From the NCBI GenBank assembly GCA_050288165.1, contig JBNKDG010000006.1, forward strand, positions 186,001-250,000: DNA of 64,000 nt. The letters run 5' to 3'. This DNA comes from JAPHTQ01 sp050288165 (GTDB lineage: Bacteria; Pseudomonadota; Gammaproteobacteria; Thiohalomonadales; Thiohalomonadaceae). This document shows, in pieces, positions 1-8,733 of the stretch. The stretch's first letter is position 1. Every line of letters starts with the position of its first letter. Below the pieces are notes generated by a model that was not told the DNA's origin, made no database searches, and saw nothing but the letters and a program-made list of their open reading frames with translations. Position numbers and translations under genes: made by a program.

Positions 1-1166
1 ACTGCCAGACCGGAGCCGTTGATGGTATGGACCAGTTCCGGCTTCTTCGTCTCCGGATTACGCCAGCGCGCCTGCATCCGCCGCGCCTGGAAGTCACGAA
101 AGTTGGAGCAGGAGGAGATTTCACGATACTTGCCCTGCCCCGGCAGCCATACCTCCAGATCGTAGGTCTTGCAGGAGGAAAAACCGATATCCCCGCTGCA
201 GAGGTTCATCACCCGGTAAGGCAGGCCCAGCATCTGAAGCACCTTCTCCGCATGGCCGGTCAGCTCCTCCAGAGCCTCGAACGACTTTTCCGGGTGGACG
301 ATCTGCACCAGCTCCACCTTCTCGAACTGGTGCTGGCGGATCATGCCGCGGGTGTCCTTGCCGTAGGAACCAGCCTCGCTGCGAAAACAGGGGGTGTGGG
401 CGGCAAAACGTAGCGGCAGGCGCTCCGCCTCGACGATTTCGTCACGAACCATGTTGGTCACCGGCACCTCAGCGGTGGGGATCAGGTAATAACCGTGCTC
501 ACCGCCGATAGCAAAGAGATCCTCTTCGAACTTGGGCAACTGGCCGGTACCGCGCAGGGAGTCGGCATTGACCATGTAAGGCACGTAGGTCTCGCGGTAG
601 CCGTGCTCGCGGGTGTGCAGGTCGAGCATGAACTGGATCAGGGCGCGGTGCAGACGTGCCAGTGGACCGGTCATCACCGCAAAGCGGGAGCCGGTCAGCT
701 TGGCGGCGGTGTCGAAATCCAGCCCGCCGATGCGCTGCCCCACGTCGACGTGATCCTGCGGCTCGAAATCAAACTGACGTGGCTTGCCCCAGCGGCGCAC
801 TTCGATGTTGTCGTTCTCGTCCTTGCCTTCGGGAACGCTCGTATCTGGGATATTGGGTACACCCAGCAGGATCGCATTGAGCTCTTCCTGCAGTGCCGCC
901 AGACGGGTCTCCGCCGCTTTCAGACGATCGCCGAGATCGGCTACCGCATCCAGTAGTGGTTGAATGTCCTCGCCGCTGGCCTTGGCCTTGCCGATGGCCT
1001 TGGAACGCTGGTTGCGCTCGTTTTGCAGTTCCTGGGTTTCGACCTGGAGGGTTTTGCGCTCGGCTTCCAGGGCGGCAATCGCTGCGGTATCGAGTGAAAA
1101 ACCACGACGGGCTAGTTGTTGCGCGGTTGTCTCGAGATCGCTACGGAACAAGCGGGGATCTAACAT
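1..1166 (-). CDS. serS: Seryl-tRNA synthetase (3' end cut by window edge)
   Basis: This enzyme charges tRNA(Ser), and tRNA(Sec) where present, with serine in the cytoplasm. The reverse-strand reading starts with MLDPRLFRSD at 1166. It gives about 388 codons of a family that is usually near 425-430 residues. The N-terminal part (about residues 30-100) has the charged, heptad-like sequence of the tRNA-binding coiled coil. The class II motif 2 is visible as FRSEAGSYGKDTRG. The window ends just inside motif 3 (NGSGLAV), so only the extreme C-terminus is missing. It is the last visible gene of a minus-strand run after DUF190 and crcB. Confidence 0.97.
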   Translation of the reverse strand, partial: MLDPRLFRSDLETTAQQLARRGFSLDTAAIAALEAERKTLQVETQELQNERNQRSKAIGKAKASGEDIQPLLDAVADLGDRLKAAETRLAALQEELNAILLGVPNIPDTSVPEGKDENDNIEVRRWGKPRQFDFEPQDHVDVGQRIGGLDFDTAAKLTGSRFAVMTGPLARLHRALIQFMLDLHTREHGYRETYVPYMVNADSLRGTGQLPKFEEDLFAIGGEHGYYLIPTAEVPVTNMVRDEIVEAERLPLRFAAHTPCFRSEAGSYGKDTRGMIRQHQFEKVELVQIVHPEKSFEALEELTGHAEKVLQMLGLPYRVMNLCSGDIGFSSCKTYDLEVWLPGQGKYREISSCSNFRDFQARRMQARWRNPETKKPELVHTINGSGLA

Positions 1167-1196
1167 CGGTTCTCTCTACCTTGCCTTGTCGATTCG

Positions 1197-1499
1197 TTAT
1201 TCATTTATACGGGCATTCCAGCTCAGGATATGCCCCGGTTTGATGATATTGGCCAGATGCTCAATGATCTGCGCCGCCTTGTCGGGTGCGTCGAAAAACT
1301 CCACCACCAGCGGCAGATCCAGAGAAAGATCGAGCAGCTTGCTGGTATGCAGCTTACCCGAGTCACCGAATCCGGCAATAGCGCGAAACACACTCACCCC
1401 ACGCACATGCTCCCAATCGTGCAGGCGCTTAAGCAGGGTATCCAGTTGCGACTGCCCCTCGCTGATGTAGATTCGCACCACAGTTACTTCATTTGTCAT
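1197..1499 (-). CDS. DUF190 family PII-like protein
   Basis: A 100-residue protein matching the DUF190 family, which has a ferredoxin-like fold related to PII signalling proteins. The pattern is a beta strand (VTVVRIYI), an amphipathic helix with HDWEHVRGVSVFRAIAGFG, then LPLVVEFFD and a C-terminal helix. The biochemical role is not established. The gene lies one base downstream of the fluoride channel gene crcB, and DUF190 genes often sit beside crcB. A role in sensing or modulating fluoride export is a guess from context. There is no signal peptide, so it should be cytoplasmic. Confidence 0.85.
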   Translation of the reverse strand: MTNEVTVVRIYISEGQSQLDTLLKRLHDWEHVRGVSVFRAIAGFGDSGKLHTSKLLDLSLDLPLVVEFFDAPDKAAQIIEHLANIIKPGHILSWNARINE

Positions 1500-1500
1500 T

Positions 1501-1872
1501 TCACTGCCTCCCGACCATGATACCGACCCAGGCGCTCAACAGACATAGCACGACACTGAGCAGCACATTGCTGAACGCCTTCAACAATTCACCATCTTCC
1601 AGCAAGTTGAGGGTCTCAATGGAGAAGGTGGAGAAGGTGGTAAAGGCGCCCAGCAGGCCAATCATCAACAGGGCTCGCCACTCCGGGCCACTGACCATCC
1701 GCTCGACCAGCAGGGCGAAGCAGAGTCCCATCACCAGGGAACCGAAAACATTGACCACCAGGGTACCGTAGGGAAAATCACGCCCCAGTACCGCATAGAC
1801 CCAGCCAGAAACCAGAAAGCGCAGCACGGCACCCGCAGCACCGCCTGCCGCGATAAGCACCAACTGGTTCAT
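1501..1872 (-). CDS. crcB: Fluoride ion channel CrcB/Fluc
   Basis: A small membrane protein that lets fluoride leave the cell and so protects it from fluoride. I take the ATG at 1872, giving 123 residues that begin MNQLVLIAAGGAAGAVLRF, the usual Fluc start. An upstream in-frame start at 1938 would add 22 non-conserved residues and overlap the preceding gene. Four hydrophobic segments are present. The family signatures PYGTLVVNVFGS and GLLGAFTTFSTFS are intact and carry the pore Asn and Phe residues. It is followed one base later by DUF190. I looked for a fluoride riboswitch in the 62 bases upstream and saw no convincing one. Confidence 0.93.
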   Translation of the reverse strand: MNQLVLIAAGGAAGAVLRFLVSGWVYAVLGRDFPYGTLVVNVFGSLVMGLCFALLVERMVSGPEWRALLMIGLLGAFTTFSTFSIETLNLLEDGELLKAFSNVLLSVVLCLLSAWVGIMVGRQ

Positions 1873-1900
1873 GGGATTTGCCTGCAAAGGTAACTCATAG

Positions 1901-1925
1901 CCGCGCATTCTACCTAACTGCGCGG
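1901..1925 (-). terminator. Hairpin between the GGDEF-EAL gene and crcB
   Basis: A perfect 7-bp stem (CCGCGCA paired with TGCGCGG) with an 11-base loop lies between the stop of the GGDEF-EAL gene and the crcB start. No run of T follows it, so it is at best a weak or Rho-assisted terminator, or a leader structure for crcB. Confidence 0.3.
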
Positions 1926-1934
1926 AGGCTGACA

Positions 1935-4310
1935 TCATCTGCTCAGCGTATTCGCCGCTTTTTTCAGCCGCGCATCCTGCAAATACCGCAGAAATTCTGC
2001 TTCTGGCATCGGCCTGCCCAAGTAGAAGCCCTGGTATTGATTGCAGCCCATCTCTTCCAGTGAGAACAGCTGTTCCTGGCTCTCAACGCCTTCGGCAATC
2101 ACTTCCAGCCCCAGATGATGTGCCATGCTGATGATGGTTCCAACGAGGGCCAAACTACTCTCATTATCCGGGATATCGCTAATGAATGACTGATCGATCT
2201 TGAGCCGGTCGAGGGGTAGATGACGTAGATAGCCCAGAGATGAATAACCGGTTCCAAAATCATCCAGAGAAAATCGAACACCAGATGACTTGAGCTCGGC
2301 CATCTTGGCAGCCACCCCTTCAATATCAGATAGGAGAATATTTTCCGTCAGTTCAAGCTCCAGACGGCCAGGTTCGATAGCGTTCAGTTGTATGGCACTG
2401 CGCACCTGATCAACAAATTCTGGCTGCCGCATCTGATAGGGGCTGACGTTTATTGCCAGACACGGCAAATAATTCTCAGCATCGGGATCACCATAACGCC
2501 TCAGCATTTCGCATCCCGCATCCAGCACCCAGTTCCCGACCGGCAGAATCAGGCCCGTCTCTTCAGCGATATAGACAAATTCCTGCGGAGGGATCAGTCC
2601 ATGCTTCGGATGTTGCCAGCGCAGTAGTGCTTCAGCACCGATAACCTGTCCCTGCACATCCAGCTGCGGCTGATAGTGCAAAAGCAGTTCCCCCCTGCCA
2701 ATCGCCTGACGCAGGTCGTTTTGCATGTGCAGACGTTCCTCGGCGACCAGCTGCATGCTGGGCAGAAAGAACTGGGTACCATTTCGACCGGCTTCCTTGG
2801 CACGATACATCGCTGTATCCGCCTGCATCATGAGCGAATTTGCATCGTCGTTATTGAGCGGAAAAATGGCAATACCGATACTGCAGGTTACCTGCAATCG
2901 ATGACCATTAAGGTTTAATGGTACGGACAATTGCCGATGAATTTTATCTGCTATACGTCGAATATTGTTGATGGTCTTATCGGAATCACCCGGCAAGCCA
3001 TTGAGCAGCACAACAAATTCATCACCACCCATGCGCGCAGCCGTATCTTCCTGGCGTACTGCTTTGCGCAAACGAGCAGCCATCTCATTGAGCAGGGCAT
3101 CGCCACTGGCATGCCCAAGTGTGTCGTTAATCATCTTGAACTGATCCAGATCGAGGAACAGCAGAGCCCCCATCTGTCCATGACGACGAGCTTTCACGAT
3201 CGCCTGCTCCAGTCGATCATATAACAACACACGGTTCGGCAGACCGGTCAGATTATCGTAAAATGCCTGACGCTCCAGTTGCGCCTCGGCCTGTTTGCGT
3301 GCAGAAATGTTACTGAAGGTGATAACCGCACCACTTACCTGACCATCCCGCAACACGGGAGTACTGCGATACTCGACCGGTATCGCCGTACCCTCCTTGC
3401 TCCAGAACACCTCATCGGTAAGATGACACTCCCTTCCTTCCAGCAATGTCTCTTCAAGCGGACAATCTTCTTTGTCGTAAAGCTGTCCATCCCGATGGTG
3501 ATGATGAATCATCATGTGCATCGGTTTGCCGATTAATTCTCTGGCGGTATACCCAAGCATCTGTACCGCAGCAGGGTTGACGAACGTCGTAACACCATCT
3601 TCGTCAGTGCCCAGTATGCCTTCCGAAACAGACTCCAATAACAGTTGGTTACGCAAGTTACTTTCACGCAAATGATTCAGCGCATTCTCCAGTGCCAGAC
3701 GTGAGGTCAGGGCAAAAAGAATATTGCTGTAAACACGGGATGCACTAATGTTGATTAACAGGTAGAAAAGCAGAGCAATCGGTGCCAGCAACGTCGCGGA
3801 ATCTCCTCCCTCCCAGAACAGTCGCGCAATAATTGGTATCAATGTCAATGACAGGAAGATATGGATAGCGCTGGGATAGGAGGAGAGTGTTGTCGAAGAA
3901 CCCGCTGCAATCGCTGCCACAAGAAACAACAGTGTCATCTGGTGCAACAGTTCACCCGCCGGGAACAACATAATTCCGGCAGCTCCCCAGACCAAACCTG
4001 ACAAAAATACACCGATCAGGTTATAGCGTAGCCAGAGATCATCATTACTGGTGTCATATTCGTCGCGTCTGGCATAAGCGATGTGCCAATACCAACGCAA
4101 TATCAGGAGAAGCGCCACCGCCACAGACCATGTGACAACTTGCTCAGACGGGATGACCGGTGACTGGATAATTACCAGAACGATAGCATGAACAAGAATG
4201 GCGAACAGGGTGACCGGCAAAGCACGGTAGAGGATATTGATCTGTTCCCGGCGTAATCGCTGTGGATCGACTTCCGCCAGTTTTCCCGATATGGGTGCTT
4301 CAAAGAACAC
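1935..4310 (-). CDS. Membrane PAS-GGDEF-EAL cyclic-di-GMP enzyme
   Basis: A 791-residue protein that makes and/or breaks the second messenger cyclic di-GMP. Residues 25-205 hold about six hydrophobic segments, forming an inner-membrane sensor region. A PAS domain follows (about 222-338) with a His-rich MMIHHHH stretch. The GGDEF domain has an intact GGDEF at 428-432, and RQED at 419-422 is a good inhibitory I-site. The EAL domain has EALLRW at 560-565, NVSP, ELTEN, DDFGTG and KID, so both halves look catalytic. The start is a GTG at 4310, preceded by a GAGGGAT ribosome site. The gene sits between rarA and crcB, where many relatives have rarA-crcB-serS. The sensed signal is unknown. Confidence 0.93.
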   Translation of the reverse strand: MFFEAPISGKLAEVDPQRLRREQINILYRALPVTLFAILVHAIVLVIIQSPVIPSEQVVTWSVAVALLLILRWYWHIAYARRDEYDTSNDDLWLRYNLIGVFLSGLVWGAAGIMLFPAGELLHQMTLLFLVAAIAAGSSTTLSSYPSAIHIFLSLTLIPIIARLFWEGGDSATLLAPIALLFYLLINISASRVYSNILFALTSRLALENALNHLRESNLRNQLLLESVSEGILGTDEDGVTTFVNPAAVQMLGYTARELIGKPMHMMIHHHHRDGQLYDKEDCPLEETLLEGRECHLTDEVFWSKEGTAIPVEYRSTPVLRDGQVSGAVITFSNISARKQAEAQLERQAFYDNLTGLPNRVLLYDRLEQAIVKARRHGQMGALLFLDLDQFKMINDTLGHASGDALLNEMAARLRKAVRQEDTAARMGGDEFVVLLNGLPGDSDKTINNIRRIADKIHRQLSVPLNLNGHRLQVTCSIGIAIFPLNNDDANSLMMQADTAMYRAKEAGRNGTQFFLPSMQLVAEERLHMQNDLRQAIGRGELLLHYQPQLDVQGQVIGAEALLRWQHPKHGLIPPQEFVYIAEETGLILPVGNWVLDAGCEMLRRYGDPDAENYLPCLAINVSPYQMRQPEFVDQVRSAIQLNAIEPGRLELELTENILLSDIEGVAAKMAELKSSGVRFSLDDFGTGYSSLGYLRHLPLDRLKIDQSFISDIPDNESSLALVGTIISMAHHLGLEVIAEGVESQEQLFSLEEMGCNQYQGFYLGRPMPEAEFLRYLQDARLKKAANTLSR

Positions 4311-4339
4311 GCGTAAATCCCTCTACTTCCTGTCCCCGT

Positions 4340-4356
4340 GCGAGAACGATTCTCGC
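4340..4356. repeat. Perfect palindrome upstream of the GGDEF-EAL gene
   Basis: GCGAGAA and TTCTCGC form a 7-bp inverted repeat around CGA. It lies between the rarA stop and the GTG start of the cyclic-di-GMP gene. No T run follows on either strand. It could be an operator for the GGDEF-EAL gene or a weak end for the rarA transcript. Confidence 0.35.
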
Positions 4357-4364
4357 GACACGTA

Positions 4365-5708
4365 TTATGATTTCTTGTGGTACTCGCGATCCAGTGCTTT
4401 GAGGTAATTCAGCTTTTCTGCAATCTTCTGTTCCAGACCTCTCGGCACGGGTTGATAATAGTTTTTCTCAATCAACTCTTCCGGGAGATAGTTCTCACCC
4501 GCGGCATAACCCTCAGGTTCATCGTGGGCATAACGATACTCATGCCCATAACCGAGCTCTTTCATCAATTTGGTCGGCGCGTTACGCAAATGTATCGGCA
4601 CTTCCAGTGAACCATACTCCTTAGCATCGTTCATTGCCGCCTTATACGCCATATAGACCGCGTTACTTTTCGGCGCACAGGCCAGATAGACAATCGCCTG
4701 GGCAATGGCCAGCTCCCCTTCGGGTGAGCCGAGTCGTTCCTGAACATCCCAGGCGTTGAGCGCCAGTTGCAGACCACGCGGGTCGGCATTGCCGATATCC
4801 TCCGAGGCCATGCGGACCACCCGGCGGGCGACATAGAGCGGGTCGACACCACCATCGATCATCCGTGCGAACCAGTAGAGACTGGCATCCGGATTGGAAC
4901 CACGCACCGATTTATGCAATGCGGAAATCTGATCATAAAAGGCCTCACCGCCTTTATCGAAGCGGCGCACTCCGCCAGCTAACACTTCGTTTAGTGTCTC
5001 TTCTGCAACGACCTCTTTATCGTCGACCTTCTCCGCCAGGTCGACGGCGATCTCCAGCAGGTTGAGACCACGCCGAGCATCGCCATCGGCAGCGACGGCG
5101 ATACGGCGGCGTAGCGTTTCATCCAGAACGATCTTGCGTGTGCCGAAACCGCGCTCTTTATCGTTCAGGGCGCGTTGCAGAATGGTATCGATATCCTCTT
5201 CGGTAAGACTCTTCAGCACGTACACCCGCGCACGGGAGAGCAGCGCGTTGTTCAGTTCAAAGGAAGGGTTTTCGGTGGTCGCACCGATGAAGGTAAAGGT
5301 GCCATCCTCGATGTGCGGCAGAAAGGCGTCCTGCTGGCTTTTGTTAAAGCGGTGCACCTCGTCGACAAACAGCACGGTGCCACGTCCCATCAAGCGCGCC
5401 TGATGTGCTTGATCGACAGCGGCGCGGATCTCTTTCACACCGGAGAGCACTGCAGAAAGGGTAAGAAACTGGGCGTCGGCATGATAGGCGACCATCCGTG
5501 CCAGGGTGGTTTTACCGGTACCGGGTGGTCCCCACAGGATCATCGAGTGGAGATTGCCGCTGTCGACAGCCTGACGTAGTGGTTTGCCGTCACCCAGCAG
5601 GTGTTGCTGGCCAAAAAATTCCGCGGGAGTTTGCGGACGCATTCGATCCGCAAGAGGACGCAGCGCTTCGCCGCGGGCTCGCTCCTCGGCGGAAAAGAGG
5701 TCAACCAT
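4365..5708 (-). CDS. rarA: Replication-associated recombination protein A (MgsA/RarA ATPase)
   Basis: A clamp-loader-like AAA+ ATPase that acts at stalled replication forks. Of its 447 residues, the Walker A WGPPGTGKTT lies at about 59-68 and the Walker B LFVDEVHRFNKSQQD follows. The MgsA C-terminal region contains the conserved LHKSVRGSNPDASLYWFARM and MAYKAAMNDAKEYGS segments. The length matches E. coli RarA. Its ATG shares one base with the lolA stop, which indicates translational coupling in the ftsK-lolA-rarA order typical of gammaproteobacteria. Confidence 0.96.
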   Translation of the reverse strand: MVDLFSAEERARGEALRPLADRMRPQTPAEFFGQQHLLGDGKPLRQAVDSGNLHSMILWGPPGTGKTTLARMVAYHADAQFLTLSAVLSGVKEIRAAVDQAHQARLMGRGTVLFVDEVHRFNKSQQDAFLPHIEDGTFTFIGATTENPSFELNNALLSRARVYVLKSLTEEDIDTILQRALNDKERGFGTRKIVLDETLRRRIAVAADGDARRGLNLLEIAVDLAEKVDDKEVVAEETLNEVLAGGVRRFDKGGEAFYDQISALHKSVRGSNPDASLYWFARMIDGGVDPLYVARRVVRMASEDIGNADPRGLQLALNAWDVQERLGSPEGELAIAQAIVYLACAPKSNAVYMAYKAAMNDAKEYGSLEVPIHLRNAPTKLMKELGYGHEYRYAHDEPEGYAAGENYLPEELIEKNYYQPVPRGLEQKIAEKLNYLKALDREYHKKS

Positions 5709-6337
5709 CAGTTCTTTGTCACTTCGCCAATCACATCGACACCCGGCGGCGGGGTGAAATGAAACTGCTTCTCCGCTACCTGCGGATTGCGCACCACCTT
5801 CTCCAGATAGAGCCGGGTGGTGTTGCCGAAACCATCGACCATCTCCATCGCGCGCAACTCATCCCCTTCCAGTGCCAGTCGCACGTAATCGAAATTGCTG
5901 TCGCTGGCTTTTGGCTTGAGTAGCAGCCACTGGAAGCCTTCGTGCTTGCCCTCCTCCTTGATGGAGAAGTTATCTTTTAGCGGCGCTGTACTACTGAGCA
6001 GGGTCGCCGGGGTGCTGCCGAGACTCTCGCCCTGCGGTTTGACCGTCACCTGTTCCAGGTCGCGATCGTAGAGCCACAGATTCTTGCCATCGGCCACATA
6101 AAGTTGTTCGTAGGGATTCTTGTAGTGCAGGCGGAATCGGTCAGGGCGCGAGAGCCACAGCTTGCCACGGGTCTCCTCCTTGCGCTCACCACGGGCGTTG
6201 GTGACGGTCTGGACGAAGTTCGCTTCCATGGTTGTCAGTCCGTCGAGAAAACGATGGAGGCGTGTTTCCCCCTCCCCCGCATGGACGACAGTGACAAACA
6301 GCAACGGCAGTAACAGACGTACAACTTTGTTCAACAT
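5708..6337 (-). CDS. lolA: Outer-membrane lipoprotein carrier protein LolA
   Basis: A periplasmic chaperone that carries lipoproteins from the LolCDE ABC transporter to the outer membrane. The 209-residue protein starts with a signal peptide (LLLPLLFVTVVHAGEG). The LolA fold is visible in FLDGLTTMEANFVQ, GKLWLSRPDRFRLHY and PYEQLYVADGKNLWLYD, the last being the core hydrophobic-cavity segment. The end of the ORF overlaps rarA by one base, and ftsK lies three bases upstream, so the three genes are probably cotranscribed. Confidence 0.95.
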   Translation of the reverse strand: MLNKVVRLLLPLLFVTVVHAGEGETRLHRFLDGLTTMEANFVQTVTNARGERKEETRGKLWLSRPDRFRLHYKNPYEQLYVADGKNLWLYDRDLEQVTVKPQGESLGSTPATLLSSTAPLKDNFSIKEEGKHEGFQWLLLKPKASDSNFDYVRLALEGDELRAMEMVDGFGNTTRLYLEKVVRNPQVAEKQFHFTPPPGVDVIGEVTKN

Positions 6338-6340
6338 CGC

Positions 6341-8671
6341 TTAACCCTTGGGTGGCGGAGGTGCCAGCACCTCCCGTGAACCATTCGGTTGCAGCGGACT
6401 GACCACGCCCGCTTCTTCCATCATTTCGACCATCCGCGCGGCACGGTTGTAACCAATCTTGAGTCGCCGCTGGATGCCCGAGACCGAGGCGCGACGACTT
6501 TCGGTAACAATCTTCACCGCCTCGTCATAGAGCGGATCACTCTCTTCACCACCGCCGTTACCACCGGTATCGCCGGGATAGAGCGGTCCACTGCTCTCCT
6601 CAATACCATTGACGATCTCGTCCAGATAATCGGGCTCGCCGCGCTTCTTCAACGCGTCGACCACGTTGTGTACCTCGTGGTCGGCCACAAAGGCGCCGTG
6701 CACCCGAACCGGCACACCATGCCCCGGCGGCAGGTAAAGCATGTCGCCGTGACCGAGCAGCGCCTCCGCCCCCATCTGATCGAGGATGGTGCGCGAGTCG
6801 ATGCGCGAGGAGACCTGGAAGGCGATACGGGTGGGAATGTTGGCCTTGATCAGGCCGGTCAACACATCCACCGAGGGCCGCTGGGTCGCCAGGATCAGGT
6901 GAATACCCGCGGCACGTGCCTTCTGTGCCAGGCGGGCGATCAACTCTTCCACCTTCTTGCCTACGACCATCATCATGTCGGCCAGTTCATCGACCACAAC
7001 GACGATATAAGGCAGCGGCTCCAGTTGTGGTCGCTCCAGTTCCAGCTCCGGCGCGTCAGGCACCAGCGGCTGCCACAGCGGATCGTAGATCGGCTCACCA
7101 GCGTCGATCGCTTCCTTGATCTTCTTGTTGAAGCCGCCGATGTTGCGCACGCCCATGGCGGCCATCAGGCGGTAGCGACGGTCCATCTCCACGACACACC
7201 AGCGCAGCGCGTTGGCGGCATCCTTCATGTCGGTGACCACCGGCGCCAGCAGATGTGGAATACCCTCGTAGATAGAGAGTTCCAGCATCTTCGGGTCGAC
7301 CATAATGAAGCGCACCTCATGCGGCGTGGCCTTGTAGAGGATGCTAAGGATCATGGCGTTGACCGCCACCGACTTACCGGAACCGGTGGTACCGGCCACC
7401 AGCAGGTGGGGCATTTTGGCCAGGTCGGCAACCATCGGTACACCACCGATATCCTTGCCTAGCGCCAGGGTCAACGGCGATTTGAGATTCTCGAATTCGT
7501 GGGAGCGGATCGCCTCGGAGAAGTGGACGATCTCGCGGTTTTCGTTAGGGATCTCCAGACCGATAGTTGTTTTACCCGGGATCACCTCCACCACCCGCAC
7601 ACTGGTGGTAGAGAGGGAACGTGCCAGATCCTTGGAAAGATTGGATATCTGGCTCACCTTGACCCCTGCCGCCGGTTGCAGCTCAAAGCGGGTGATCACC
7701 GGACCGGGATGAACCGCCTCGACCTGTGCCTCGACACCGAAGTCCTGCAGCTTCATCTCCACCAGCCGCGACATCGCCTCCAGCGCCTCAGTAGAGATGA
7801 CGTTCTTGCTCTCGCCGGGTTTATCCAGCAGGGAGAGCGACGGCAGGCTACCGCCCTCCTCCTCGTCCGGGTCGAACAGCGGTACCTGCTTCTCCTTCTG
7901 CTCGCGGACGGTGGGGATCTTCGGCGTCTTGATCACCGGCTCAATGCGCGGCTTCTGTCGCGTACCGACCTTTTTCACCTCATCGAGAAAGTTCTTCTCC
8001 CGATCCAGCCTGGCCTTGTGTGCGGCGACGCGATCCAGCAGGTGCAACCACTGGCCGTAGATCCAGTCGGTCAGGCCCAGAGTACGGGCGCCGACCTTGT
8101 CCATCAGGCCAAACCAGGAGAGTCCGGTAAACAGGGTCACCCCGGTGAGGAACATCGCCAACAGGAACAGGGTCGCGCCCAATTGGCTGAAGGCGCGCAC
8201 CAGACCGCGTCCGACCACATCGCCAAGGATGCCACCGGTATTCAGCGGCAACACCGCCGCGGTACGGAAATGGAGATAGGCCAGCGCAGAACCTGCCGCC
8301 ATAGTGAGGATAAAACCGAGACCACGCAGGGCGATGCTGACCGCATAGGTACCACCATCATCCTTGCGCTGTTCGCGATAGAGCATCACCGCCCACTGAG
8401 CGACCAGGAACGGCAGCACATATGCCATCATGCCGAACAGGTAGAGGAAGATATCGGCAAACCAGGCCCCGGCGCGACCACCCAGATTATGCACCGCGCC
8501 ACGGGCACCGCTGTGCGACCAGCCCGGATCGGTGGCGCTGTAACTGAGCAGGGAGATGAGCAGATAGAGCGCCAGGGTACCGACCAGAATCAAGGCCCCC
8601 TCGCGCAGGCCACGATGCAGGTGCGGGGCGATGGCGACACGCTCCCCTTTCTTTTGCGATGCCTGGGCCAA
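6341..8671 (-). CDS. ftsK: DNA translocase FtsK
   Basis: A septal DNA pump that clears chromosome ends and activates XerCD at dif. The 776-residue protein has four to five N-terminal membrane segments (about 20-190), then a short linker (about 200-290), much shorter than in E. coli. The motor domain has Walker A GTTGSGKSVAVNA and Walker B VVVVDELADMMM. The C-terminal winged-helix gamma domain contains VSGIQRRLKIGYNRAARMVE, which reads KOPS sites. The start is a TTG at 8671, supported by a GAAGGA site six bases upstream. lolA follows after three bases. Confidence 0.96.
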   Translation of the reverse strand: MAQASQKKGERVAIAPHLHRGLREGALILVGTLALYLLISLLSYSATDPGWSHSGARGAVHNLGGRAGAWFADIFLYLFGMMAYVLPFLVAQWAVMLYREQRKDDGGTYAVSIALRGLGFILTMAAGSALAYLHFRTAAVLPLNTGGILGDVVGRGLVRAFSQLGATLFLLAMFLTGVTLFTGLSWFGLMDKVGARTLGLTDWIYGQWLHLLDRVAAHKARLDREKNFLDEVKKVGTRQKPRIEPVIKTPKIPTVREQKEKQVPLFDPDEEEGGSLPSLSLLDKPGESKNVISTEALEAMSRLVEMKLQDFGVEAQVEAVHPGPVITRFELQPAAGVKVSQISNLSKDLARSLSTTSVRVVEVIPGKTTIGLEIPNENREIVHFSEAIRSHEFENLKSPLTLALGKDIGGVPMVADLAKMPHLLVAGTTGSGKSVAVNAMILSILYKATPHEVRFIMVDPKMLELSIYEGIPHLLAPVVTDMKDAANALRWCVVEMDRRYRLMAAMGVRNIGGFNKKIKEAIDAGEPIYDPLWQPLVPDAPELELERPQLEPLPYIVVVVDELADMMMVVGKKVEELIARLAQKARAAGIHLILATQRPSVDVLTGLIKANIPTRIAFQVSSRIDSRTILDQMGAEALLGHGDMLYLPPGHGVPVRVHGAFVADHEVHNVVDALKKRGEPDYLDEIVNGIEESSGPLYPGDTGGNGGGEESDPLYDEAVKIVTESRRASVSGIQRRLKIGYNRAARMVEMMEEAGVVSPLQPNGSREVLAPPPPKG

Positions 8672-8733
8672 AGCTAATCCTTCAATTCAAGAAAGTTAAG
8701 TAACATTCTGTAATTGTACATATTTCTTCTTCA

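Noticed and set aside
1873..1934. Fluoride riboswitch upstream of crcB
   Set aside because: The minus-strand leader shows only a 7-bp hairpin and lacks the GG-GATGG core and pseudoknot sequence of the known class.
6389..7462. Long opposite-strand reading frames inside ftsK, gyrA and other genes
   Set aside because: These are high-GC mirror frames of clear genes with no domain, ribosome site or conserved sequence.
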